NCBI GenBank assembly: GCA_964493475.1
Contig: CAZBNS010000062.1
Location: forward strand, 1-10,308
Direction of reading: 5' to 3'
Length of the DNA stretch: 10,308 nt
Origin: CALXSC01 sp964493475
Lineage (GTDB): Bacteria > Pseudomonadota > Alphaproteobacteria > Rickettsiales > UBA1997
The notes under the pieces: model-generated
What the model saw: the letters and a program-made list of their open reading frames with translations, nothing else
The model's database searches: none
Told to the model about the DNA's origin: nothing
Translations under genes and position numbers: made by a program
Part shown: piece by piece, positions 1 to 7,371 of the stretch
Numbering within the stretch: position 1 is the stretch's first letter
How the letters are laid out: every line of letters begins with the position of its first letter

Positions 1-50
1 CTGATGTTCATTCGCAATTCCTCAATCAGGTGCTGATCTTTCTCAGTCAT
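1..50 (-). CDS. 5' end of an unidentified gene running off the left edge
   Basis: An ATG at 50-48 on the minus strand opens a frame that stays open to the window edge and reads MTEKDQHLIEELRMNI. Only 16 residues are visible. They are charged and helix-prone, which would suit a small coiled-coil protein, but the family cannot be assigned. The gene is divergent from the M23 peptidase, with about 240 bp between the two starts. Start choice rests on this being the first ATG after AT-rich non-coding sequence and on a possible Bacteroidota-type promoter just upstream. It could also be a chance frame. Confidence 0.5.
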   Translation of the reverse strand, partial: MTEKDQHLIEELRMNI

Positions 51-68
51 TTTTGAATGATTTCTGTA

Positions 69-76
69 CAAAAATA
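69..76 (-). promoter_or_regulatory. Possible Bacteroidota -7 element
   Basis: The minus strand reads TATTTTTG here, matching the Bacteroidota -7 consensus TAnnTTTG. It lies about 19 nt upstream of the ATG at 50. Only a weak T-rich stretch stands where a -33 TTTG box would be expected. In DNA this AT-rich the match could be chance. Confidence 0.25.
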
Positions 77-292
77 ACATTTTTAACAAACAGAAAATAC
101 ATGTAGTTCCCGATACCGAAGTTTTTTTGTCATCTGACCATATTATTTGCCTTAAATGCTATAAAAATGTAACCCTGTACAACTTCTGTTCTCGACAATT
201 AAATAACTGTCAATTTTGCCGGCTACAAACCGCGCAATCCTGTTTTTGGATGTAGAAACTGTATTTTAGCCTCATGTTAGTTTAGATGGGTT

Positions 293-1990
293 ATGAAGTT
301 TCTTTTTGTTTCTATTTGCACACTGCTGCTTGTTATTGAGGGATTTGGTCAAACACCCTCGTTCGTTTCCCCGGTGAATATTCCGCTCGTGCTAAACGGT
401 AATTTTGGCGAAATCAGGTCGAATCACTTTCACGCGGGTATCGACATAAAAACCAACGGAATGACGGGCCTACCGGTGTTTTCTATTGCTGATGGTGTTA
501 TTTCGCGAATTTCGGTTTCGGCAACCGGCTATGGCAAAACCCTTTATATTGATCATCCGTCGGGGTATACTTCGGTGTATGCCCACCTCGACCGCTTTAT
601 CCCTGAAATTGAAAAATGGGTAAAAGAACAGCAATACCTGCTTCAGCGCTTCGAAGTAAACCTTGAACCCTCGCCCACTCTTTTCCGTTTTAGCAAAGGC
701 GAACAAATAGCTTTTTCGGGCAACACCGGCAGCTCGGCCGGGCCACACCTCCATTTCGAAATCAGGAAAACCGAAAGCCAACACCCTGTTAACCCGCTAC
801 TGCTCGGTTTTAACATTAAAGATACCTCGAACCCGTTAGTCACAGGGCTTTTCATTTATCCGCTCGACGACAATAGCCATGTTAAATCGGGAAACAAAAA
901 GCAGAAATTCGCGCTTACCCTGCAAAACGGCGTGTACCGCATAAAAGATTTAAACGAAGCAATACCGGTATGGGGCAACATTGGATTTGGAATTGAAGCC
1001 ACCGATTACCTGGATGCCAGCTGGAGCAAATGCGGGATTTTCAAACTCGAAATACGTGTCGACTCGCTGTTAGTCAATTCGTTTACCATTGACGAACTGG
1101 CTTACGAAAAAATGAGGGCAATGAACAGCCATATCGATTACGAAGAATTCGTTTCGACCAAGCGCCGCATTCAGAAAACATATATTGAACCTGGCAATCG
1201 ACTCGACATATACTCTAACAGTGTGAACAGCGGAATAGTGAACCTTAGCGACGGCGCTAAACATCGAATCAACATATCGGTTTTTGATGTGGCCATGAAC
1301 CGCTCCGAAATTGTTTTTTGGGTACAGTGCACCAAACCGGTTGTTTTTCCAGAGAAGAAATACGCTGCTTTTTTCAAATTCGACAGAAAAAATAAATTTG
1401 AAACCGATGATGTTGAACTCGTTATACCTGAAGAAGCCTTGTATACCGATGTGAAGTTTACCTATAAAAGATTGCCTAAAACGGTGGGCATCTACTCCGA
1501 CCTCCATCAGCTGCATGACAATACGGTACCGCTAAACAATTACGCTGAAGTGAAAATTAAAGCAAGCCATTTGCCTGAACATTTGCGCCACAAAGCGATA
1601 ATTTGCCTTACCGATGCACAAGGAACACCGAAAACAAGCCTTGGTGGAGAATATTCTTTCGGCTGGATAAAAACTGAAACCCGGAACTTAGGAACTATGT
1701 GCATCGCGGTAGATACCATCGCTCCAAGAATAAAGCCATTAAGCTTTTCGGAACAAAATACACTTACCGAGAAAAACCGGATTAGGTTTAAAATTACCGA
1801 TAACCTTTCGGGCATTAAAACGTACAATGGCTTTATCGATGGCTCGTGGGTTTTGTTTGAGTACGACGCTAAAAGCAACACCATTACCTACCATTTTGAT
1901 GAAAAGATAGCCCCGGGTAAAAAACATCAGCTGAAACTGGTGATTGAAGATGCCAAAGCCAACAAACGGGAATACACTGCGAGCTTTTAA
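293..1990 (+). CDS. Secreted M23-family zinc metallopeptidase
   Basis: A 565-residue protein. Residues 1-19 form a signal peptide (short positive N-end, hydrophobic core, small residues before Gln20), so it is exported to the periplasm or cell surface. The M23 (lysostaphin/LytM) domain covers roughly residues 25-175. It carries the HxxxD zinc motif (His47, Asp51), the YAHL strand (His98) and HxH (His152, His154), so the active site looks complete. M23 enzymes cut peptide cross-links of peptidoglycan; the cleaved bond cannot be told from this sequence. The remaining ~390 residues are beta-rich and probably Ig-like, with an 'APRIKPLSF...KITDNLSGI' stretch near 477-507 of the kind seen in large Bacteroidota M23 proteins. 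The ATG follows non-coding sequence with no Shine-Dalgarno. Its codons are more GC-rich than the genes to the right, marking it as core genome beside an accessory region. Confidence 0.93.
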   Translation: MKFLFVSICTLLLVIEGFGQTPSFVSPVNIPLVLNGNFGEIRSNHFHAGIDIKTNGMTGLPVFSIADGVISRISVSATGYGKTLYIDHPSGYTSVYAHLDRFIPEIEKWVKEQQYLLQRFEVNLEPSPTLFRFSKGEQIAFSGNTGSSAGPHLHFEIRKTESQHPVNPLLLGFNIKDTSNPLVTGLFIYPLDDNSHVKSGNKKQKFALTLQNGVYRIKDLNEAIPVWGNIGFGIEATDYLDASWSKCGIFKLEIRVDSLLVNSFTIDELAYEKMRAMNSHIDYEEFVSTKRRIQKTYIEPGNRLDIYSNSVNSGIVNLSDGAKHRINISVFDVAMNRSEIVFWVQCTKPVVFPEKKYAAFFKFDRKNKFETDDVELVIPEEALYTDVKFTYKRLPKTVGIYSDLHQLHDNTVPLNNYAEVKIKASHLPEHLRHKAIICLTDAQGTPKTSLGGEYSFGWIKTETRNLGTMCIAVDTIAPRIKPLSFSEQNTLTEKNRIRFKITDNLSGIKTYNGFIDGSWVLFEYDAKSNTITYHFDEKIAPGKKHQLKLVIEDAKANKREYTASF

Positions 1991-2026
1991 GTATTTATTA
2001 TTTGCAGGGTGAGGGCGGGTCGATTT

Positions 2027-2125
2027 TCAATTCACCCCAAGCCTCTCACAGAACCGTGCTTGATAGTCTCCCATCACACTGCCTGCCCCGCTTTTTGTCG
2101 GGGGCTCTTCTAATGTTTCATACAT
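2027..2125 (-). pseudogene. Possible remnant of the intron-encoded protein start
   Basis: An ATG at 2125 starts a 32-codon frame beginning MYETLEEPP that runs straight into the domain V sequence and stops. It lies where an intron-encoded reverse transcriptase would begin, just after the GAGCGAAGGGG segment. From memory the peptide resembles the first residues of some intron maturases; I could not verify that. The simplest reading is that a deletion joined the first codons of the maturase gene to domain V. It is not a functional gene. Confidence 0.3.
2051..2084 (-). ncRNA. Group II intron domain V hairpin
   Basis: These 34 nt have the length and plan of domain V: a 14-nt 5' arm, a GAGA tetraloop, a 16-nt 3' arm ending GGTTC, and a two-nucleotide bulge (AA) at positions 24-25. 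Twelve of fourteen arm positions pair, counting G-U. The usual catalytic triad AGC at positions 2-4 reads GGC here, and position 5 (A) faces G30, so the base of the helix is weakened. This fits a decayed or variant intron. Confidence 0.7.
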
Positions 2126-2731
2126 TATATAGCTCATCCTCTTTCAAGTTGGCAAAATGTAATCCATATTAGCTAACCCCTTCGCTCCTCTCCCATTACA
2201 GTTGTATCAACACTACTACGAGTTAGTCTGCCCCTGCATGAATCATCGGTTTACCGCCTCTGGGTTGTACCCATTGTGCGTTTGGCTACGCCGATTTCCA
2301 CTGTGTTCCAATTCCCTTTAGCTGTCAGCTTTCTTCCCCGATCGCTTTATTAACAGCCTGGCATAAACATGCAGGTTCTCAAGTTCCGCAATTAAGCCCA
2401 AATATAGTTCCTGCCCTTTGTAAGACGCTTGCCGTTTAGCCAATAAACAGGTTTCCGCTAAACTTATCACTCCGTCATATAACCGTAGCTTTTGACAAGA
2501 TATACCAACTTCTCGACCGTTCATCAAGGGTTCACTCTCGTTCAGCTCCTATATTCATACCTGATAAGCTCGTGGCTTATCTTTTCCTAAACGCTCAGCA
2601 CCATGGCTCTTTACCACAGCACCTTTAGGTGGTTTGGTGCCCCCGCCTGTACGACGACACCGATGGTTCAACTATACTACTAGTCTCCATCATCTCAATT
2701 ACAACATGCAAGATACCTTGCTTCTTGACAC

Positions 2732-3026
2732 AATATATGCAGTTGTTGACTGCAGGCGGTTTTCTTGTCGAGCTGCACCACCGCTGTTGCAGGCTACAAA
2801 CTCAGATATTATGCACTTTACCTGCCATTACTTATACAAAATGTTACCTGCTGGGTTTAGTTTTTTCGTTCATTAGATCTCTTTAATTTTCAATTTTAGC
2901 ACTGTCCCGATTTTGTTTTTCGGGTCAGAAAAAAAAAGCGTTGAAAAACAGATAAGCTCTTTTGCATTTTTGGGTCTTAGGATAGACTTGTGCGAATAGC
3001 AAATGTGCTTGGCTGTGTTCAACGAA
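2732..3026. other. Intergenic stretch with repeat fragments between intron and operon end
   Basis: No gene is visible. On the plus strand GGCGGTT (2755-2761) followed by GAGCTGCAC (2770-2778) matches, in the same order, the left arm of the palindromic element at 9046-9067. TTACCTGC occurs twice (about 2818 and 2845). A hairpin, CCCGA at 2906-2910 with TCGGG at 2920-2924, is followed on the plus strand by nine A; it lacks a downstream T-run on either strand, so it is not a standard terminator for the operon. 'GCAAATGTGCTTGGC' at 2999-3013 looks like a conserved intergenic motif. The stretch is probably the remains of one or more cassette-boundary elements into which the intron inserted. Confidence 0.45.
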
Positions 3027-3419
3027 CTAATTTTCCCAGTCGAGGGAGCAAAACTTGTTTAGTTTATATTTAAGTATTAAACAAGCTATTGGAATTGCAA
3101 TTGCAAGTTCAATACTAAATTGAGCAACTATTAAAGTAACAATAGTTTCCAATAAAGTGCGAATATCTCCTCCAATTAACTCTCCAACTATTTGCTTAGG
3201 CTCTCCCTTTTCTATATCACATATTAACTTCCTAAGTTCCGGTTTATATTTATTCCACAAATACTTACCTTGTTCGTAGAAATTGTAAATTAATTCACTT
3301 TCACCAACTGACATATTGCCTTCTTGGGAAGCAAAGCCTAGTTGTGCAAAAAAAATGTCTGAATTAACATCCTCGCGTTGAATTAATTCAATGGTTTTAT
3401 TTGTTATTTCTTTCATCAT
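3027..3419 (-). CDS. Small protein with hydrophobic C-terminal half, last gene of the operon
   Basis: A 130-residue protein I do not recognise. Residues 1-80 are soluble, charged and mostly helical. Residues about 88-117 are strongly hydrophobic (LETIVTLIVAQFSIELAIAI and on to LILKY), enough for one long or two short membrane helices, followed by a basic KYKLNK and a short tail ending DWEN. It is probably anchored in the inner membrane. Its ATG at 3419 lies 23 nt inside the 3' end of the deaminase gene, in another frame, so the two are probably translationally coupled. A second ATG follows directly; there is no Shine-Dalgarno. Small membrane proteins at the end of defence operons are often effectors or anchors, but here that rests on position alone. 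Confidence 0.75.
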   Translation of the reverse strand: MMKEITNKTIELIQREDVNSDIFFAQLGFASQEGNMSVGESELIYNFYEQGKYLWNKYKPELRKLICDIEKGEPKQIVGELIGGDIRTLLETIVTLIVAQFSIELAIAIPIACLILKYKLNKFCSLDWEN

Positions 3420-4009
3420 TCTTAAATGTTATTATTTTTTGAAAATCGTAATCTTCATAAAAGGTTGAATTTTTAGGTCCAAGCTGACTATGATATTTTG
3501 CTTGTTGTTTATCAGAATAACTTACTCCGACAAAATTTGTTGTATAAAAAACTAGTTGACCTATTCGAACTCCTGGAAATAAAGGTAAAGGAAGTTTTCC
3601 TAGGTTGTGTAATTCAAAAGTCAAACACCCTTCAAACCTTGGATCAACAAGACCTGCTGTTGAATGAATTTGTAAACCTACTCGCCCCCAAGTACTTCTT
3701 CCCTCAAGTCTAGCAGTTAAGTTATTAGGTAGCTTGAGATATTCCAATGTACTCCCCAATACAAACTCTTTGGGATGCAAAATAAAAGGGTCTGAGAATC
3801 CTAGTTTAATTTCTTCTGAATATTCATCAATCTCTTCTTCGATTTTTTGAATATTTGTTAAATCAAAATGCGTTTGCTTGACAATTTTCAAATACTTAAA
3901 TTTTGTTCCCAACCTTATGTCAACGGAACTGCTACCAATTTGCTTGATATTTGAAATAGGATTAATAACAAGTTCATTCTGTAGAAGTGCTTTTAAAATA
4001 TCTTTATCC
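3397..4009 (-). CDS. dcd: dCTP deaminase, Dcd family (start hidden in assembly gap)
   Basis: Deaminates dCTP to dUTP or, in bifunctional relatives, goes on to dUMP. About 203 residues are visible, starting DKDILKALL directly after the gap at 4010-4019. Family members begin roughly M-x-x-S-D, so only about four residues are missing. Family motifs appear in order: SSSVDIRLG, HPKEFVLGST, GRSTWGRVGL, HSTAGLVDPRF, LTFELHN (its Glu is the expected catalytic residue), RIGQLVF and KYHSQLGP. The HSTAG..DP.F stretch resembles bifunctional dCTP deaminase/dUTPases, as in mycobacteria and archaea, more than E. coli Dcd (HVTAHRIDPGW), so dUMP may be the product. The first in-frame start-like codon inside the visible part (TTG at 3912) lies within the family core and is not the true start. 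The gene sits between the metalloprotease and the small membrane protein in an apparent six-gene operon, which argues for a defence effector rather than housekeeping thymidylate supply. Confidence 0.9.
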
Positions 4010-4019
4010 NNNNNNNNNN
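4010..4019. other. Assembly gap (10 N)
   Basis: Hides the end of the metalloprotease gene and the start of the deaminase gene. If it were truly 10 nt, the last A before it could begin an ATG placing Dcd in frame as M-x-x-x-DKD, and AAA TGA would end the upstream gene, giving a 4-nt ATGA overlap. All three gaps have the same length, so 10 is probably a placeholder. Confidence 0.95.
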
Positions 4020-5408
4020 TTTTATTATTTGTGATGTGCTTATCGAATGAAGTAGCAAATCATCCAATTTATTTATGAATTTGCTATATTCGTCTAATTT
4101 GTCATCAATATTTTTTTCATAGTTTGAAAAAAAGAGGTTAACGAACTCAGATTGTATTTTTTCAATTTTATAAATCCAAGCAGTATTTAATATTTCCCAA
4201 TGAGAAGTTGGTCTTTCAATAGTTGAAACTTTCATCAACTTAATGTCATTTTCATCTAATTCTTCTACTTTTTTCGAAAGTAGTGAAACAACATTATTAT
4301 TGAGTTCATCTCTAATGGTGCCTATTGGTTGCTCTTGTTTCAGTTTTTTCAAAAGCAACTTTATTGTATGTATGTTTTTGTTGTTACATGTTTCATCAAC
4401 AATCATTCCTTTTTTTTCTGAGATATATTCTCTAAATGTTCTAAGAATGCTAGTTTTATTAATTCCTATCTCCATTGAGTTTACAGGATACACATTAAAG
4501 GATGCGTCAATATCAATCATGATATCATTAAATAGTTCACCATAATTAATGATTTCAGTGTCATTTGAGAAGTCGGCTGTATTTCTATGTAAAAATGATT
4601 TTATATTTTCTGCTCTTAGATACACTGATGGATGGCTATTAGAATCTAAAGAACAATCAAAACTATTTAGAAGGTTAAATGACAGAAACGAAACCAAATA
4701 TGCAGGACCAAGTATTTTTGCGGCAAAAGCATCACAGAACATTTCTTCTACCCAGTTACTTATGTTTTGTAGTTCGGAAGAATTGAGTTCAACACCTTTT
4801 TCTTTTAACTTGGCAAGATATGTTTTCGATTCATTTGAAGAGACTACATGTCCATACTCATGAACTAAAATTGACCAATTCAAAGGATTAGAAAATTCAA
4901 TCTTTGGTAATATAAACGAATGTGTACTTCCAAGTTCAGGTTTTGACTGATATGTTTCCTCTAAATCATGAATAATTTTCTTGCCTAAGTTTCTTTCTGT
5001 GAAGCTATAGCTATCTGATAGAACAAGATTAAAATCGAGTAATTTTTCTTCTTTCTGATCAATGTCAAAAAGGAAAGTATTAATTTCTGGTACTAGCTTG
5101 ATTGAACTAATATTTCTTAAATCTTGGTGTATATTCTCAATTGCTCTGAAACTTTGTGAGATATAAAGCATATTATCGAATATTGTCCCATGATCCTTTT
5201 GGGCGGGTATATGTTGCCTGAACTTTATTAACTTGTCAGCAATAAAAGAAAGTGCTTTTTTATAAAGCTCAAGAAGGTGTCTGTCCGTTTCTTTCTTCTC
5301 CTGCTCATATGCCGTTTCAATAAATTTCCTGATTCTGATAATTTTCTCGAATAGCTCAATTATTAAGTAATTTTCAAGAAATTCAATATTTTGTTCTCTA
5401 TCAGCCAT
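4020..5408 (-). CDS. HExxH zinc metalloprotease-like protein (3' end in gap)
   Basis: 463 residues are visible and the frame is still open at the gap. Residues 1-160 are helical and charged, possibly a sensor or partner-binding region. The catalytic part carries HEYGH (His183, Glu184, His187) after a hydrophobic strand (NWSILV). About 34 residues later comes NWVEEMFCDAFAAKILGPAY, where Glu221/Glu222 and Asp226 fit a third zinc ligand and support residue of a gluzincin-type enzyme. A further SHPSVYLRAENI stretch (His259) may line the site. There is no signal peptide or transmembrane segment, so it is cytoplasmic. Substrate unknown. In an operon with STAS/GHKL regulators and a deaminase, cleavage of a partner to release activity is a reasonable guess, as for ImmA in phage repressor cleavage. 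It is not an ImmA/IrrE protein by sequence. ATG at 5408; 5 nt separate it from the previous stop. Confidence 0.78.
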
Positions 5409-5413
5409 TTTGT

Positions 5414-5782
5414 TTAATAGTTTGGTCTGTTTTTTAATGAGATTAGGCCTGCTACAATCTTTCTTAAATACTCTTTTATAACCTCAACTTTTTCTACACT
5501 ATTCGAAGGACTTTTTCCAATTTCGAGTAATATTTCTTTTAATTTCATTATTTCTGTCAAATTGGGGTTCATTACTTCATCTAATTTCTCTTTTTCATTT
5601 TTGGATGTGACAAAATTCTTATCAAATAAGACATCACCTTTATTACTAGAATACTTTTCAAGATATTCTACAAAACTTATCAAATCACCAAGGACATCAA
5701 CTTTAACATCCTCTGTTCTTAATCTAATTAGGAAATTGCTGATTAGATTAATCATGTTATTTATAGTTACTTTAATCTGCAT
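5414..5782 (-). CDS. Small helical protein of unknown function
   Basis: A 122-residue soluble protein I do not recognise. It is almost wholly helix-forming with amphipathic stretches (residues about 1-22, 28-45, 64-88, 92-117) and a Lys/Glu-rich middle, with no catalytic motif, signal peptide or membrane segment. Its ATG at 5782 lies 11 nt inside the STAS-like gene upstream, which implies translational coupling and probably a matched dose of the two proteins. An adaptor or regulatory partner between the STAS/GHKL pair and the metalloprotease is possible, but this is inferred from position only. Confidence 0.75.
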   Translation of the reverse strand: MQIKVTINNMINLISNFLIRLRTEDVKVDVLGDLISFVEYLEKYSSNKGDVLFDKNFVTSKNEKEKLDEVMNPNLTEIMKLKEILLEIGKSPSNSVEKVEVIKEYLRKIVAGLISLKNRPNY

Positions 5783-6410
5783 GGTCTTGTAAATATTTTA
5801 GTGAATAATAAACTGAAGGTTTATCTATGGATTTTTCAATCTGAAAAATAAATCCGAGTTCAAAAAGTTTTCCTACCGACTTTGCAATATCTTCACAGTA
5901 ACGGCTTTTCTGTTGTGACTTTAAAATCTCATCAATTTTATTGTGAGTTGTTTCTCCTTCTTGTTCAATAATTTTAAGAATATCTTTTTCTAAATCATTT
6001 ATTTGACCGAGGTAATTTATAGTATTATCTTCTCCTTGATAAGATAAGGAATAATGTTTCGCTAAAAGTTCACGTTCACCTAATTTGCTCTCATTTTTTG
6101 ACTGAAGTTCAAGTATATCAATTATACCTGTTATTAGCTCTTCAAGTTCAAACTTGTTTATTTCATACAGGACAATTACATCGTTGTTTTCCATGGTGTA
6201 AGGAACAATTTTTTTTAAAGCAACCTCGACAAAGCTGTATGTCAATAATTCCAAATCATTGAAATTTAAAACCAAGAATAAAGGTTTCGTTGATGTTTTC
6301 AATTTGGAATTTATATGTTCTGCCAACATAAACCCAGTAGCTTTATAGGCGTTGTCTCGCTTATTTAGAATATCCTTTATTTTAATACTTTCTTTATTTA
6401 TGATACTCAT
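5772..6410 (-). CDS. STAS-like protein with C-terminal winged helix
   Basis: 212 residues with two apparent parts. Residues about 40-103 (PLFLVLNFNDLELLTYSFVE and following) have the strand-'D.s.i....F'-helix pattern of STAS-like domains, comparable to the DUF4325 type. Residues about 135-208 look like a winged helix: ILKIIEQEGETTHNKIDEIL, then a recognition-type helix with YCEDIAKSVGKLFELGFI, then a beta wing ending SVYYSLKYL. STAS domains are usually partners or substrates of GHKL kinases (SpoIIAA with SpoIIAB), and a GHKL protein is encoded 3 nt upstream. A model is a regulator whose DNA binding or partner choice is set by that ATPase. No obvious phosphorylatable Ser is conserved by eye, and the STAS call rests on pattern reading. 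The gene overlaps the next by 11 nt. Confidence 0.78.
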   Translation of the reverse strand: MSIINKESIKIKDILNKRDNAYKATGFMLAEHINSKLKTSTKPLFLVLNFNDLELLTYSFVEVALKKIVPYTMENNDVIVLYEINKFELEELITGIIDILELQSKNESKLGERELLAKHYSLSYQGEDNTINYLGQINDLEKDILKIIEQEGETTHNKIDEILKSQQKSRYCEDIAKSVGKLFELGFIFQIEKSIDKPSVYYSLKYLQDHAD

Positions 6411-6413
6411 GCT

Positions 6414-7367
6414 TTAAAAATTAATAAATACTTGTGTTCCGTTAAAATACTTTGTTTCGCTTATTTTAGGTTCTTCCTGATTTTTTTTCAGCGTGATTTC
6501 ATAGCAGTCTGTACGAATCAACAATGTGCCTTCTACATTTCTTGTAAAATTTATTACGCGTGATAATCCATGTCCATTCTTATTCTTATTTAGTTTTGAA
6601 GTGCCCCCATCTTTTAATAGTTCTTTTAATATATTTCTATCATCCTTCGATGAAGTTTTATATTCAGGATTTTTAGCAATATAATTACCAATAAAACCAT
6701 CTCCATAATCGCATATTGCAATTATCGTTTTAGTTTCTTCAGTCGATTGAATTGATGAAAGTCCCCATGAATTACTATGCTCCCAAACATTCAATCCCAA
6801 TTCATAAGCTGTTTTTATAAATCCCTTTCTTACTTCTTCTTGACTTATATTATAAATCGGAAGTTTCCCTGAAGAAACAAGTAAATTGAAATAGTCTATG
6901 AAGCTGTTTGTGTAACCAGCATCATCAGTCTCAAATGAATTTCCTGACTTTTGCGGTATTGTTCGTATAGGCCAATAAATTGATGACTGCTCACTGATAT
7001 TACTTAAGTCAAAATATTCTAAAAACCGCTTGTTTATTTTTTCGATATCTTCATTAAGATGAAGATTGCAGTAAAATTTTGAGCATTTAAAAAAACCAAA
7101 TTTCGCTAAAGTATTTGCTACATTGTTTTTAATACTTTTTATTCTGGTTTCGATTGAATTGTTTTTTTTCTTCAAATAATGGGTGAAATAGATAATATAT
7201 ATTCCACCCGCTAGTGAAATAAAACCGGTAGATGAGAAATCAAGATAAACAATTTGAAAATTTTCAATTTCTATGGCCTGAATTTTTTCAAATTCTCTAT
7301 ATAAAATATAGTCAACCTTATAGTCAAATTTAATTTCAATATAATTGTCAAATTCGTAAACTCTCAT
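6414..7367 (-). CDS. STAS-like N-terminal domain fused to GHKL ATPase
   Basis: 317 residues from the ATG at 7367, first gene of the operon. Residues about 1-100 look like a STAS-like domain (IVYLDFSSTGFISLAGGIYI at 39-58). Residues about 175-317 are a GHKL (HATPase_c) fold. The N box is YELGLNVWEHS (Glu189, Asn193, His197), the G1 box is CDYGDGF (Asp220, Gly222, Gly224), and the G2 box is NGHGLSRV (Gly265, Gly267). There is no HisKA dimerisation segment, receiver domain or membrane segment, so it resembles cytoplasmic anti-sigma-factor-type ATPases rather than a sensor kinase. ATP binding is well supported; kinase or switch activity is inferred. The start is four bases from the 7372-7381 gap, so a longer N-terminus or the ribosome binding region may be hidden. 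The gene ends 3 nt before the next start. Confidence 0.85.
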   Translation of the reverse strand: MRVYEFDNYIEIKFDYKVDYILYREFEKIQAIEIENFQIVYLDFSSTGFISLAGGIYIIYFTHYLKKKNNSIETRIKSIKNNVANTLAKFGFFKCSKFYCNLHLNEDIEKINKRFLEYFDLSNISEQSSIYWPIRTIPQKSGNSFETDDAGYTNSFIDYFNLLVSSGKLPIYNISQEEVRKGFIKTAYELGLNVWEHSNSWGLSSIQSTEETKTIIAICDYGDGFIGNYIAKNPEYKTSSKDDRNILKELLKDGGTSKLNKNKNGHGLSRVINFTRNVEGTLLIRTDCYEITLKKNQEEPKISETKYFNGTQVFINF

Positions 7368-7371
7368 CTTC

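Larger units (their letters stand above)
2010..2731 (-). mobile_element. ORF-less (probably decayed) group II intron
   Basis: Read on the minus strand, this stretch has group II intron ribozyme features and no long reading frame. From 5' to 3' there are domain I-like segments such as 'GTAAAGAGCCATGGTGCTGAG' minus its last base near 2600, then 'CGTAGTAGTGTTGAT' and 'GAGGAGCGAAGGGG' at about 2180-2225, which normally lie just before the maturase gene, and then a domain V hairpin at 2051-2084. Only about 100 nt separate the last two, where a complete intron would have a reverse transcriptase gene of about 1.2-1.8 kb in domain IV. Domain VI looks incomplete: its 5' strand (GAGAGGCTTGGGG) has no good complementary 3' strand with a bulged A. 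The 5' end is uncertain. GTGTC at 2731-2727 is the nearest thing to GUGYG, but the boundary could lie anywhere in 2727-2780. The intron points against the M23 gene and ends about 20 bp after its stop. Confidence 0.7.

Noticed and set aside
2318..2527. Minus-strand 69-codon frame
   Set aside because: It lies wholly inside the domain I region of the group II intron, which is structured RNA rather than coding sequence.
2629..2886. Plus-strand frames of 80 and 85 codons
   Set aside because: They overlap the intron 5' part and repeat fragments on the opposite strand, are Cys/Leu-rich by chance, and match nothing known.
2906..2937. Hairpin CCCGA...TCGGG next to an A/T run as a terminator of the operon
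   Set aside because: On the minus strand the T-run comes before the hairpin, not after it, and on the plus strand the hairpin is followed by A. The stem is only 5 bp.
3910..3912. TTG as the start of the deaminase
   Set aside because: It falls inside the conserved SSSVDIRLG-TKF segment, and the frame stays open with family-like sequence back to the gap.
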